Assembly: GCF_017571495.1 (NCBI RefSeq)
Contig: NZ_JAGETZ010000002.1
Span: forward strand, 434,001 to 498,000
Length of the DNA stretch: 64,000 nucleotides
Reading direction: 5' to 3'
Source of the DNA: Hymenobacter negativus
Lineage (GTDB): Bacteria; Bacteroidota; Bacteroidia; Cytophagales; Hymenobacteraceae
Part shown: positions 35,196 through 43,082 of the stretch, piece by piece
Layout: every line of letters begins with the position of its first letter
Position numbering within the stretch: position 1 is the stretch's first letter
The notes under the pieces: model-generated
Told to the model about the DNA's origin: nothing
Database searches by the model: none
What the model saw: only the letters and a program-made list of their open reading frames with translations
Position numbers and translations under genes: made by a program

Positions 35196-35912
35196 CTATT
35201 CCAGGTGCATGTACTTCCGCTGGGCGCGCTGCTGGTCCGGCTTGGGTATCTTGGGTTGCCCGGCCAGCAGCTCCAGTAGCCGCTCGGGCGTGAGGCCGGT
35301 GAAGTCTTTGATGACGGTGAGCGGATGCTGGAAGGACTTGGCGGGCAGCGTGGAAGCCACGGCCACGCAGCGCATACCAGCTTTGTAGGCTGCTTGCTCG
35401 CCCAGCACGGCGTCTTCGAACACAATGCACTCTTCAGGAGGGACTCCCAACTTGGCGGCCACTACCGAGAAGGTATCGGCGTGGGGTTTGCCCTTGTCCA
35501 CGTCTGCCTTGCCCACCACCACATCGAAGTAGCCGCGCAGGTCCAGGTAGTCGATGATGTAGGCAATGGTTTCGGGTGGTGAGCCGGTGCCCAGGCCAAT
35601 AGGAAAGCCGGCAGCGCGGGCCGCTTTCAGGAAGGTGGTGAGGCCGGGCGTTTCGCGGCGCTTGCTCCAGTACAGCGTGCGGTAGAGAAATTCACGCTGG
35701 TCGGCGTACTGCTTGAGCTGCTTCTCCGGTACGGGGTTGGTGAACACCGTTTTGAGGATGGCCGTGGTAGGCATGCCGTTGAGGCGGGCTAGGAGCTTGC
35801 GAGCGTTGGTGGTCAGGCTCAGGTCGCGGAATAGGAGCTGAAAGGCGCGCGCCTGGACCGGCGTGTTGTCGACAATCACGCCGTCCATGTCGAAGATGAG
35901 GGTCGGTTTCAT
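35196..35912 (-). CDS. HAD superfamily phosphatase, beta-phosphoglucomutase-like
   Basis: A 238-residue HAD hydrolase. The nucleophile motif is 'FDMDGVIVDN' (Asp8 and Asp10), the motif II Ser/Thr is in 'GLGTGSPP', the motif III Lys is in 'GKPHAD', and the acidic motif IV is 'VFEDAVLG'. A helical cap lies between residues 15 and 85. This pattern fits the beta-phosphoglucomutase/phosphatase group; substrate unknown. The extra C-terminal tail of about 20 residues is basic and polar. It is divergent from the PafA gene. Confidence 0.9.
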   Translation of the reverse strand: MKPTLIFDMDGVIVDNTPVQARAFQLLFRDLSLTTNARKLLARLNGMPTTAILKTVFTNPVPEKQLKQYADQREFLYRTLYWSKRRETPGLTTFLKAARAAGFPIGLGTGSPPETIAYIIDYLDLRGYFDVVVGKADVDKGKPHADTFSVVAAKLGVPPEECIVFEDAVLGEQAAYKAGMRCVAVASTLPAKSFQHPLTVIKDFTGLTPERLLELLAGQPKIPKPDQQRAQRKYMHLE

Positions 35913-35993
35913 AGCGAAGGATAAAGGCTCTAAAATGGGGGCACCTTGCTGGTTTGGTAACCTTGCCTACGCATGAGGGGGATGGAGCGGCGG

Positions 35994-36001
35994 TATCTTT
36001 G
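35994..36001 (+). promoter_or_regulatory. -7 box TATCTTTG of the PafA gene
   Basis: A match to TAnnTTTG, 25 nt before ATG 36027. It supports this start over the upstream ATGs at 35973 and 35982. Confidence 0.55.
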
Positions 36002-36026
36002 CGGGGCTTTTGCTTTTTGCTATTCT

Positions 36027-37733
36027 ATGAAAAAAATTATCGCGCTGGCTCTCTTGTCCCTGCCCACACTAGCTGCCGGACCCGAAAAACCCCTGAAACG
36101 CCCCAAGCTGGTGGTAGGCATCGTGGTAGACCAGATGCGCTACGACTACATCTACCGCTACTGGAGCAAGTACCCGGCCGGCGGCTTCCGGCGCCTGCTG
36201 GGCGAGGGCTTCAGCTACGAGAGCTGCCACTACAACTACGTGCCCACCTACACCGGCCCCGGCCACGCCAGCGTGTACACGGGCACCACGCCGGCCGTGC
36301 ACGGCATCATCGGCAACAACTGGTTTGAGCGCGAAACCGGCAAAGGCACCTACGTGACCGAAGACAAAACCGTGCAAGCCGTGGGAGGCACCGACGCTGC
36401 CGGCCAGATGTCGCCGCGCCACCTGCTGAGCACCACCATCACCGACGAGCTGCGGCTGGCCACAAACTTCCAGGCCAAAACCATTGGCGTTAGCATGAAG
36501 GACCGGGGTAGTATTCTGCCGGCCGGCCACTCGGCCACGGCGGCGTACTGGTACGATGGCACCAACGGGGGCTTTATCAGCAGTACGTTTTACCAGCCGG
36601 CCCTGCCCGATTGGGTAAGCAAGTTCAACGCGGCCGGCCATGCCGCCGGGTACCTGGCCAAGCCCTGGAATACGCTGCTGCCCATTGCCAACTACACCGA
36701 AAGCTCGCCCGACGACGTGACCTGGGAAGCCCCTTTCAAGGGCGAAACGAATCCGGTGTTTCCGCACGACCTGCCCACGCTGGCGGCTGGCGCGCCCGCC
36801 TCGGTGCAGCCGGCCCTCAAAAACTCCGGCGACACCAAGAACCCCCAGACGCCCAACCAGAACCTCGACCTCATCCGCAGCACGCCGTTTGGCAATAGCC
36901 TGACCACGGATTTTGCCCTTGAAACCCTGCGTCAGGAGCAGATGGGCCAGCGCGGCATCACCGATTTCCTGGCCGTGAGCTACAGCAGCACGGACTACGT
37001 GGGCCACCAGTTCGGCCCTAATTCCATCGAAGCCGAAGACACCTACCTGCGCCTCGACCGGGAGCTGGCGCGTCTGTTTGAGGCGCTGGACAAGCAGGTG
37101 GGCAAGGGCCAGACCCTTGTTTTCCTCACCGCCGACCATGCCGCGGCCCACGCCGTGGGCTTTGCCCAGGCGCACCGGCTGCCCAGCGGCGGCGTGGGGC
37201 CCTCCATCATGCGCGACTCGGTGCAGCGGGCCCTCACCCGGCAGTACGGCCCCGGCCAGTGGGTGCTGAGCTACGAAAACCAGCAGGTATACCTCAACCG
37301 CCAGCTGCTCCGCAAAAAAAATATTGACCTCGGCAAGGCGCAGGCCGATGTGGCCGCTGCGCTGCTCACGCTGCCCGGTGTGACGCAGGCCCTCACCGCC
37401 CTCGACCTGCAGCGCGCCCACTGGAGCGAGGGGCTGGGCATGTACCAGGAAAATGGCTTCTATGCCCCGCGCTCTGGTGACGTGCTCACCGTGCTGGCCC
37501 CTGGCTGGCTCGAAGCCTACGCCTACCCCGTGGTGAAAGGCACTACCCACGGCTCGGCCGGTGCGTATGACACGCACGTGCCGTTGCTGTTCTGGGGCTG
37601 GGGCGTGAAACACGGCGAGTCGTCGGCCGCCGTGCACATCACCGATATCGCGCCTACCATTGCGCAGTTTCTGCACATTCAGGAGCCCAGCGGCTGCTCA
37701 GGCGTGCCGCTGCACGAGGTGCTGGGCCGGTAG
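36027..37733 (+). CDS. pafA: PafA-type alkaline phosphatase
   Basis: A 568-residue periplasmic alkaline phosphatase of the PafA type, which releases phosphate from organic phosphates and sustains phosphate uptake in Bacteroidota. The signal peptide is short ('KKIIALALLSLPTLAAG' in part). Catalytic residues match PafA: metal Asp35 in 'VVDQMRYD', nucleophile Thr76 in 'YTGPGHAS', Asn97 in 'IIGNNWF', and Lys158/Arg160 in 'SMKDRGS' in place of the E. coli PhoA arginine. Later metal ligands are in 'STDYVGHQFGP', 'FLTADHAA' and 'TTHGSAGAYDTHVP'. It is probably induced on its own from the -7 box upstream. Confidence 0.93.
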   Translation: MKKIIALALLSLPTLAAGPEKPLKRPKLVVGIVVDQMRYDYIYRYWSKYPAGGFRRLLGEGFSYESCHYNYVPTYTGPGHASVYTGTTPAVHGIIGNNWFERETGKGTYVTEDKTVQAVGGTDAAGQMSPRHLLSTTITDELRLATNFQAKTIGVSMKDRGSILPAGHSATAAYWYDGTNGGFISSTFYQPALPDWVSKFNAAGHAAGYLAKPWNTLLPIANYTESSPDDVTWEAPFKGETNPVFPHDLPTLAAGAPASVQPALKNSGDTKNPQTPNQNLDLIRSTPFGNSLTTDFALETLRQEQMGQRGITDFLAVSYSSTDYVGHQFGPNSIEAEDTYLRLDRELARLFEALDKQVGKGQTLVFLTADHAAAHAVGFAQAHRLPSGGVGPSIMRDSVQRALTRQYGPGQWVLSYENQQVYLNRQLLRKKNIDLGKAQADVAAALLTLPGVTQALTALDLQRAHWSEGLGMYQENGFYAPRSGDVLTVLAPGWLEAYAYPVVKGTTHGSAGAYDTHVPLLFWGWGVKHGESSAAVHITDIAPTIAQFLHIQEPSGCSGVPLHEVLGR

Positions 37734-37763
37734 GCGTTGGCTTTCACGGAGCATCAAAAATCC

Positions 37764-37853
37764 TGTCATCCTGAGCAGAGTGAAGGACCTTATCACGCCC
37801 GGACTAGTCATTGTTTGAGCGTGATAAGGTCTTTCACTCCGCTCAGGATGGCA
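37764..37853. repeat. 35-bp imperfect palindromic element (CCTGAGC family)
   Basis: The left arm 37764-37798 and the right arm 37819-37853 match at 32 of 35 positions, with a 20-nt loop. It lies between the PafA gene and ppa. It is the best preserved of a family of intergenic hairpins in the window (see 781-895, 21252-21387, 39265-39322). Confidence 0.9.
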
Positions 37854-37911
37854 GATGTTACTGAAAACGACTTTCTAAGCTGCCTCATTAACAAACTACC
37901 CTGTTGGCGTG

Positions 37912-37919
37912 TAATTTTG
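37912..37919 (+). promoter_or_regulatory. -7 box TAATTTTG of ppa
   Basis: A match to TAnnTTTG, 40 nt before the ppa ATG. Confidence 0.5.
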
Positions 37920-37959
37920 ACATCCCCAGCCGCCAGGTAGGCGACTGTTTTTTTACGCT

Positions 37960-38511
37960 ATGACTCATTTTAACCCCTGGCACGACGTGTCGCGCGGCGA
38001 TGAAACCCCGACCGTCGTTCAATCCATCATCGAAATCCCCAAAGGCAGCAAGGGCAAATATGAGCTCGACAAAGAAAGTGGTCTGCTGAAGCTCGACCGC
38101 GTGCTGTTCTCGGCCGTGCACTACCCCGCTGCCTACGGCTTCATTCCCCAGACCTACTGCGACGACAAGGACCCACTGGATATTCTGGTGCTCTGCTCGG
38201 TTGATATCGTGCCCATGTGCCTCGTAGAAGCCAAAGTCATTGGCGTGATGCAGATGGTGGACCAGGACGAAGAAGATGATAAAATCATCGCTGTGGCCGC
38301 CCACGATATTTCCGTGAACCACTACAACGACATCTCGGACCTGCCCCCGCACACGCTGCTGGAAATGCAGCGCTTTTTCGAAGACTACAAAGCCTTGGAG
38401 CACAACAAGCACGTGACCGTAGAGCGCTTCATGGGCAAGGAGGATGCCTACCGCATTATCAACGACAGCATTAAGCTTTACGAAGATACTTTCGGCAAAC
38501 GCAACGCTTAA
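37960..38511 (+). CDS. ppa: inorganic pyrophosphatase, family I
   Basis: A soluble family I pyrophosphatase of 183 residues that splits pyrophosphate to drive biosynthesis. Active-site motifs are '[17 protein letters not shown]' in part, '[24 protein letters not shown]' in part (signature with D-D-K-D-P-L-D), and '[13 protein letters not shown]' in part with the metal-binding acidic cluster. Length and order are standard. It is followed by a terminator hairpin. Confidence 0.97.
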   Translation: MTHFNPWHDVSRGDETPTVVQSIIEIPKGSKGKYELDKESGLLKLDRVLFSAVHYPAAYGFIPQTYCDDKDPLDILVLCSVDIVPMCLVEAKVIGVMQMVDQDEEDDKIIAVAAHDISVNHYNDISDLPPHTLLEMQRFFEDYKALEHNKHVTVERFMGKEDAYRIINDSIKLYEDTFGKRNA

Positions 38512-38548
38512 GCGCTACGGCTGAGCTACCTTTTTTGAAGATGCCCGT

Positions 38549-38590
38549 AAAGGCGAAGCATGGCTATTAACCGCCCAGCTTCGCCTTTTT
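38549..38590 (+). terminator. terminator-like hairpin after ppa, enclosing the next start codon
   Basis: An 11-bp perfect stem, 38549-38559 with 38578-38588, and a T-run to 38590. The 18-nt loop begins with the ATG (38560) of the DUF6766 gene. It either ends the ppa transcript or controls entry into the next gene. Confidence 0.8.
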
Positions 38591-39243
38591 GGCGTTTTCT
38601 ATACGAGCATAGCCTCGCCATCGTCATTGTGCTGCTCACGCTGGGCACCCTCGCGGGCCAGTTCGTGACTGGCTGGCACGACAACAACGACGAGCTGAAA
38701 AGCATGGGCATGGCCCAGCTTTCGGCCGGCCAGTATTTCCATTCCGGGCACTTCCTCGAAGCCACGTTCGAGAACTGGGAAAGCGAGTTCCTGCAGATGG
38801 GCCTCTACGTGCTGCTCACCGTATGGCTGCGCCAGCGCGGCTCCTCCGAGTCGAAAAAGCTCTATGAGGAAGAGGAAGTTGACGCCGAGCCGGATGCCAG
38901 CAAGGAAGACGCCCCGTGGCCTGTGCGCCAGGGCGGCTGGCTGCTCAAGCTGTACAAAAACTCCCTGAGCATTGCCTTCTTCCTGCTGTTCTTCGGGGCA
39001 TTCTTCCTGCATGCCCGCGGCGGGGCCGAAGTCTACAGCATCGAGCAGGTGCACGACGGCCAGCCGCCCGTGAGCACCTGGGAGTACATGGCCACCTCGC
39101 GGTTCTGGTTCGAGTCGTTGCAGAACTGGCAGAGCGAGTTTCTAAGTATACTGAGCATTGTAATGCTCAGTATCTTCCTGCGGCAGCATGGCTCTCCCGA
39201 AAGCAAACCTGTAGACGCCGCCCACAACGAAACCGGGAAGTAA
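38560..39243 (+). CDS. DUF6766-like membrane protein with internal duplication
   Basis: A 227-residue membrane protein. Helices are at about residues 15-35 ('SLAIVIVLLTLGTLAGQF'), 75-90, 140-156 ('SIAFFLLFFGAFFLHA') and 196-212. The protein is an internal duplication: 'FLEATFENWESEFLQMGLYV' (in part) with 'WLRQRGSSESK' in the first half, and 'FWFESLQNWQSEFLSILSIV' (in part) with 'FLRQHGSPESK' in the second. This fits the uncharacterised DUF6766 family as I remember it. The ATG lies in the loop of the hairpin at 38549-38590. Function unknown. Confidence 0.75.
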   Translation: MAINRPASPFWRFLYEHSLAIVIVLLTLGTLAGQFVTGWHDNNDELKSMGMAQLSAGQYFHSGHFLEATFENWESEFLQMGLYVLLTVWLRQRGSSESKKLYEEEEVDAEPDASKEDAPWPVRQGGWLLKLYKNSLSIAFFLLFFGAFFLHARGGAEVYSIEQVHDGQPPVSTWEYMATSRFWFESLQNWQSEFLSILSIVMLSIFLRQHGSPESKPVDAAHNETGK

Positions 39244-39264
39244 AAGGGAGTAGCAGGAGATGGT

Positions 39265-39322
39265 CTGTTATTCGGAGCTATCGGTCAGGCTAAGCAGGCA
39301 GACCGATGGCTCCGAATGACAG
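39265..39322. repeat. 22-bp inverted repeat before the UbiA-like gene
   Basis: 39265-39286 pairs with 39301-39322 at 20 of 22 positions (two G-U-compatible), with a 14-nt loop. The right arm abuts the ATG at 39323. It is similar in build to the CCTGAGC hairpins. Confidence 0.8.
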
Positions 39323-40234
39323 ATGTTCGCGCTGCTTTACCTTCGTTTCGTGGTATCGTTGTCGCCTCCTTCCGTCCCAGTGGCTAGCCGTTTCTGGCTG
39401 CGTCGAGTGCTCGATGCCGTCCTGTACAGCAGCGTCTGGCTGGCCGGCGCGGCAGCAGCCCAGACGGCCGCCACCTTTCGGCGCTGGCCAGTTGATGACT
39501 GGAACGCAGCCCATAGCCGGGTGGTGATGCTGGTATTTGCCGCCACGCTGCTGGTGTACAACCTCGATGCAGTGCTGCCCTTCAAGCACGGGCAGCCGGC
39601 CGGGGCCTCCGGGCGTAAGGCCTGGCAGCAGCGGCACCGCCAAGCGCTGGCGCTGCTGGCCGGAGTGGCGGCGCTGGGCGGCGGCTACCTGTTTCTGGCC
39701 GATGGCTGGTGGCGCTATCTGCCCGCACTGTTGCCACTAGCGGCGCTGGCGTTGCTCTACTCTTGGCCGCTGGGGCGCTGGCGCGGGCGGGCCAGAGCCC
39801 TGCGCGAGGTGCCGCTGCTCAAAATATTCCTGATTGCGGGGGTGTGGTCGGCCATCACGGTGGGGCTGCCCACACTGGCGCTGCACCGCCCGTTAGCCGA
39901 GGCGGTTGGGCTGCTGGCCCAGCGCTTTTGCCTGGTGCTGGCGCTGGCTATTGTGTTCGATATCCGTGACCTGAGCCGCGACCAAGCGGCGGGTACCCGC
40001 ACCTTCCCCGTAGTGCTGGGTATTGCTGGGGCCAAAGTCTCGGCGCTGACCTTCCTGGCCGGGGCCATGGTGCTGGGGTTCGAGCGGGGCGCGCCGCCTC
40101 TGGGGCTGGCCCTCACGGCGCTGGCGGCGGCCACGGTTATTGTGCTGGCCGATGAGCGCCGGAGCGACTATTTCTTCGCCCTCTGGGCTGATGGGGTGCT
40201 GCTGGTGCCGGCACTGCTGTATCTACTAAGCTGA
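39323..40234 (+). CDS. UbiA-like polytopic membrane protein
   Basis: A 303-residue protein with about eight predicted membrane helices. Two regions recall UbiA prenyltransferases: 'LREVPLLKIFLIAGVWSAITVGLP' in part and the second acidic motif 'FDIRDLSRDQAAGTRTFPVVLG' in part (D..D). The first motif, normally N/DxxxD, is only 'YNLDAVLPF' here. It may be a divergent prenyltransferase or a non-catalytic relative. The ATG at 39323 abuts a hairpin; GTG at 39380 is an alternative start that removes 19 residues. It converges on nnrD. Confidence 0.6.
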   Translation: MFALLYLRFVVSLSPPSVPVASRFWLRRVLDAVLYSSVWLAGAAAAQTAATFRRWPVDDWNAAHSRVVMLVFAATLLVYNLDAVLPFKHGQPAGASGRKAWQQRHRQALALLAGVAALGGGYLFLADGWWRYLPALLPLAALALLYSWPLGRWRGRARALREVPLLKIFLIAGVWSAITVGLPTLALHRPLAEAVGLLAQRFCLVLALAIVFDIRDLSRDQAAGTRTFPVVLGIAGAKVSALTFLAGAMVLGFERGAPPLGLALTALAAATVIVLADERRSDYFFALWADGVLLVPALLYLLS

Positions 40235-40237
40235 GGC

Positions 40238-40330
40238 GAATAGCACGTGTGCCCCGACATTTTACTTCGGCCCACAAGAACGACTTGTTCAACCGAGTCG
40301 AAATAAAATATCGGGGCACACGTGCTATTC
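40238..40330. repeat. long inverted repeat between converging genes
   Basis: 20 perfect bases, 40238-40257 with 40311-40330, extended inward with about 11 of 15 matches to 40272. The loop is about 23 nt. The right arm contains the nnrD stop codon (40325-40327). There is no T-run, so a simple terminator role is not clear. Confidence 0.9.
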
Positions 40331-41854
40331 CCACTCTTTCAGTGCTGGGCCAATGTGCCGCACGATGTCGCCGGCTACCAAGCCAGCCTGTCCGGAGTGG
40401 GTGGCAGCCAGGTCGCCGGCCCGGCCGTGGGCGTACACGCCCAGCCGCACCGCTTCGAAGGGTGACAATTGGGCGTGAGCGCGCAGGGCCAGCAATATGC
40501 CAGTGAGCACGTCGCCACTGCCGCCGGTGGCCATGCCAGGGTTGCCAGTGTTGTTGAAGTGCAGCTCGCCTTCGGGTGTGGCCAGGCAGGTGCAGGCACC
40601 TTTCAGCACCACGAGGCAATGGTGCTGGACGGCGAAGTCGCGGAGCAGGTCCAAGCGGTGGTAGTCGTCGCGGGCGGGCTCGGTGAGGCGCTCGAACTCC
40701 TTGGGGTGGGGGGTGAGTACGGTGTTTTCGGGCAGCAGCTTGAGCAGCTCGCGGTGCTGGCCCAGCAGGTTCAGCGCGTCGGCATCGATGACGAGGGGGA
40801 GGGGCTTGCCAGTTTTCGCGGTGGGTTTGGCAGCGGCTTTTAGCAGCTGGCGCAGCACGGCCAGGCTGGCTGCATCCTGCCCCAGGCCGGGCCCAATGCC
40901 GACGGCCTGGTAGCCGTCCAGCTTCGGTAGCTCGCTGATGAAGTCGGCTTTGGCATCCGTCAGGCACATAGCCTCGGGCTGGCTGGTCTGGAAAATGTCG
41001 TAGCCGCAGCCAGGAATGTGGGCCGTGAGCAGGCCCACGCCACTGCGCAGGCAAGCCCCCGCTGCCAATACTGCCGCGCCCATTTTGCCCCGGCTGCCAG
41101 CCAATAGCAGCGCATGGCCAAAGGTGCCCTTGTGGCTGAACTTGGGCCGGACTGGTAAAGCGCCGGCTACGGCGGCGGCATTGGTGTAGTGCCAGGGCGT
41201 TGTCGTGTCAGCAACAAATTTCTGGCTTAGCCCGATGTCCTCAATGCTCCACTCGCCCATGTATTCGGCGTTTTGCGGAAGCAGAAAAGCCAGCTTGGGC
41301 AGGCCGAAGCTCACGGTGTGCTGGGCACAAACCACGGCGCTGTCGGCGGGCTGGGACTGGTCGGCGAAGAGGCCGCTGGGAATGTCGATGGCAATGACGC
41401 GGGCCCGCGCCTGGTTGAGGTGCGTGACCACGGTGGCCGCCAGCCCCGCCAGCGGCCGGCTGAGACCAGTGCCGAAAAGGGCGTCGATTACAAGTGCGCC
41501 TGCCGCAATATCGGGTAGCTTTTTTGTGCTGATTTCGCTCGATGGAACGGCTTTGGGCAAATGCTGGCGGTTGTGCTGCCAGTCGGGCGAGTGGCGGGTG
41601 GCGGGTAGCAGGGCCACCCGTACGCGGTAGCCGCGCTGCAATAGCTGGCGAGCCACGGCCAGGCCGTCGCCGCCGTTGTTGCCAGGGCCGCAGAGGATGA
41701 GGATTTCGCCTGCGTCGGCGGAGCTGTACCGACTCGACAGCCAGGCGACGAAGGCGCTGGCGGCGCGCTCCATCAGCTCCACGGAGATGAGGCGCTGCTC
41801 GGTTTGGGTGGCTTGGTCGAGCTCGCGGGTCTGGGCCGCGGACAGAATTTTCAT
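40325..41854 (-). CDS. nnrD: bifunctional NAD(P)HX epimerase/dehydratase
   Basis: This enzyme repairs hydrated NADH and NADPH. The N-terminal YjeF_N epimerase domain (about 1-215) has 'ELMERAASAF' and 'ILCGPGNNGGDGLAVARQL' in part. The C-terminal dehydratase domain (about 230-505) has 'KFSHKGTFGHALLLAGSRGKMGAAVLA' in part, 'GIGPGLGQD', and the nucleotide-binding 'NNTGNPGMATGGSGDVLTG' in part. The 509-residue length is typical of the fused form. Its stop lies in an inverted repeat, and its -7 box shares two bases with that of the divergent hydrolase. Confidence 0.95.
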   Translation of the reverse strand: MKILSAAQTRELDQATQTEQRLISVELMERAASAFVAWLSSRYSSADAGEILILCGPGNNGGDGLAVARQLLQRGYRVRVALLPATRHSPDWQHNRQHLPKAVPSSEISTKKLPDIAAGALVIDALFGTGLSRPLAGLAATVVTHLNQARARVIAIDIPSGLFADQSQPADSAVVCAQHTVSFGLPKLAFLLPQNAEYMGEWSIEDIGLSQKFVADTTTPWHYTNAAAVAGALPVRPKFSHKGTFGHALLLAGSRGKMGAAVLAAGACLRSGVGLLTAHIPGCGYDIFQTSQPEAMCLTDAKADFISELPKLDGYQAVGIGPGLGQDAASLAVLRQLLKAAAKPTAKTGKPLPLVIDADALNLLGQHRELLKLLPENTVLTPHPKEFERLTEPARDDYHRLDLLRDFAVQHHCLVVLKGACTCLATPEGELHFNNTGNPGMATGGSGDVLTGILLALRAHAQLSPFEAVRLGVYAHGRAGDLAATHSGQAGLVAGDIVRHIGPALKEWE

Positions 41855-41876
41855 AGCTTGGAAGGGAAGGAGAGCG

Positions 41877-41884
41877 CAAAGCTA
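41877..41884 (-). promoter_or_regulatory. -7 box TAGCTTTG of nnrD
   Basis: On the minus strand a match to TAnnTTTG, 22 nt before the nnrD start. It shares the TA pair at 41883-41884 with the plus-strand box. Confidence 0.55.
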
Positions 41885-41890
41885 CTTTTG
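41883..41890 (+). promoter_or_regulatory. -7 box TACTTTTG of the small hydrolase
   Basis: A match to TAnnTTTG ending 4 nt before ATG 41895, implying a leaderless or nearly leaderless message if used. It overlaps the nnrD box by 2 bp. Confidence 0.45.
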
Positions 41891-41894
41891 CGCC

Positions 41895-42434
41895 ATGCAA
41901 GAAACCGCCCGCATCTTCATTATCCCCGGCCTCGGCAACTCCGGCCCTGACCATTGGCAAACCCACTTCGAACGCATCAACCCGGCCTTTACCCGCATCG
42001 TGCAGCGCGAATGGGACACCCCTGACCGCGCCGAGTGGGTGGAAACGCTGGAGCAAGCCCTGGCCGCCGAAGACCTGAGCCGCGTGGTGCTGGTGGCCCA
42101 CAGCCTGGGCTGCGTGACAGTGGCGCACTGGGCCGGGCAGTACGGACACCGCATAAAGGGCGCGCTGCTGGTGGCACCCAGCGACGTGGAAACCGCCCAC
42201 TACGCCGCTTTCCCTACCACTGGCTTTGGCCCCATGCCCCTGGCCCGGCTGCCCTTCCCGAGCACAGTTGTATTCAGCCAGAACGACGAATGGGTGACGC
42301 CCGCCCGCGCCCGGCAATTTGCCGAAGCCTGGGGCAGTGAGCTGGTCGACATCGGTGAGGCCGGCCACATCAACACGGCCAGCGGCTACGGCGAGTGGCC
42401 GGCGGGGCTAGCGCTGCTAGGCGAGTGGCGGTAA
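41895..42434 (+). CDS. RBBP9/YdeN family serine hydrolase
   Basis: A 179-residue alpha/beta hydrolase of the RBBP9/YdeN group. The start 'IFIIPGLGNSGPDHWQTHFE' in part is the family signature, the nucleophile Ser70 lies in 'VAHSLGCV', the acid is probably Asp in 'VFSQNDEWV', and the His is in 'GEAGHINTASGYGEWP' in part. Members act on small esters or are uncharacterised. ATG 41895 gives the standard N-terminus. It is divergent from nnrD. Confidence 0.9.
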   Translation: MQETARIFIIPGLGNSGPDHWQTHFERINPAFTRIVQREWDTPDRAEWVETLEQALAAEDLSRVVLVAHSLGCVTVAHWAGQYGHRIKGALLVAPSDVETAHYAAFPTTGFGPMPLARLPFPSTVVFSQNDEWVTPARARQFAEAWGSELVDIGEAGHINTASGYGEWPAGLALLGEWR

Positions 42435-42538
42435 GGAAATAACTGTTGATGCGTCTATCTCCTGGCGGCTGCAAACCTCCCACTTGCGGCTGCGTTTACT
42501 TTATTCCTGCTTCTTTTTAAAGTTACTCCCAATCTCAT

Positions 42539-43009
42539 ATGCAAACCTGGAACGACGTTATCCGCCTCGCCAACAATCCCATCCCTTCGCCCCGCCGTGT
42601 GGAGAAGACGCCCGCCGAGTGGCGTGCCCAGCTCACGCCCGAGCAATACCATGTCACCCGCGAGCACGGCACCGAGCGCGCCTTCACCGGCGAGTACTGT
42701 GAAGCCCACGAAGCCGGCCTCTATGCCTGCGTGTGCTGTGGCACCCCGCTCTACGATTCCCGCACCAAGTTCGAGTCCGGCACCGGTTGGCCCAGCTTCA
42801 CCGCGCCGGTCGACGAAAGCGCCATCCGCTACAAGAAAGACACCAGCTACGGCATGACCCGCGTGGAAGTACTCTGCAACGTGTGCGACGCCCACCAAGG
42901 CCACGTATTTCCAGACGGCCCCGCGCCCAGTGGCCTGCGCCTGTGCATCAACTCGGCCAGCATCAAGCTGGTGACGGAAGCTGAAAAACAGCCCACTTCG
43001 GTGGCGTAA
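42539..43009 (+). CDS. msrB: peptide-methionine (R)-S-oxide reductase
   Basis: MsrB reduces the R form of methionine sulfoxide in proteins. The 156-residue product has the zinc pairs 'CVCC' and 'CNVC', the substrate block '[11 protein letters not shown]', 'GHVFPDGP', and the catalytic Cys136 in '[12 protein letters not shown]'. No signal peptide is visible, so it is cytosolic. A terminator follows. Confidence 0.96.
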   Translation: MQTWNDVIRLANNPIPSPRRVEKTPAEWRAQLTPEQYHVTREHGTERAFTGEYCEAHEAGLYACVCCGTPLYDSRTKFESGTGWPSFTAPVDESAIRYKKDTSYGMTRVEVLCNVCDAHQGHVFPDGPAPSGLRLCINSASIKLVTEAEKQPTSVA

Positions 43010-43033
43010 TATTCGGCGGCTTCCTGTAGCTTC

Positions 43034-43068
43034 GGGCTTGATTGGCGCATTGCCAGTCAAGCCCTTTT
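43034..43068 (+). terminator. terminator after msrB
   Basis: A 13-bp stem with one G-U (43034-43046 with 43052-43064), 5-nt loop and TTTT. It excludes the ATG at 43038 as the start of the next gene. Confidence 0.92.
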
Positions 43069-43082
43069 CGTTGCTACCCCCA

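Noticed and set aside
36069..37676. Minus-strand open frame of 535 codons
   Set aside because: It lies opposite pafA, whose active-site residues are intact. Its composition is that of a shadow frame.
41241..42368. Minus-strand open frame of 375 codons
   Set aside because: It overlaps nnrD out of frame and the small hydrolase in antisense, both of which have clear motifs.
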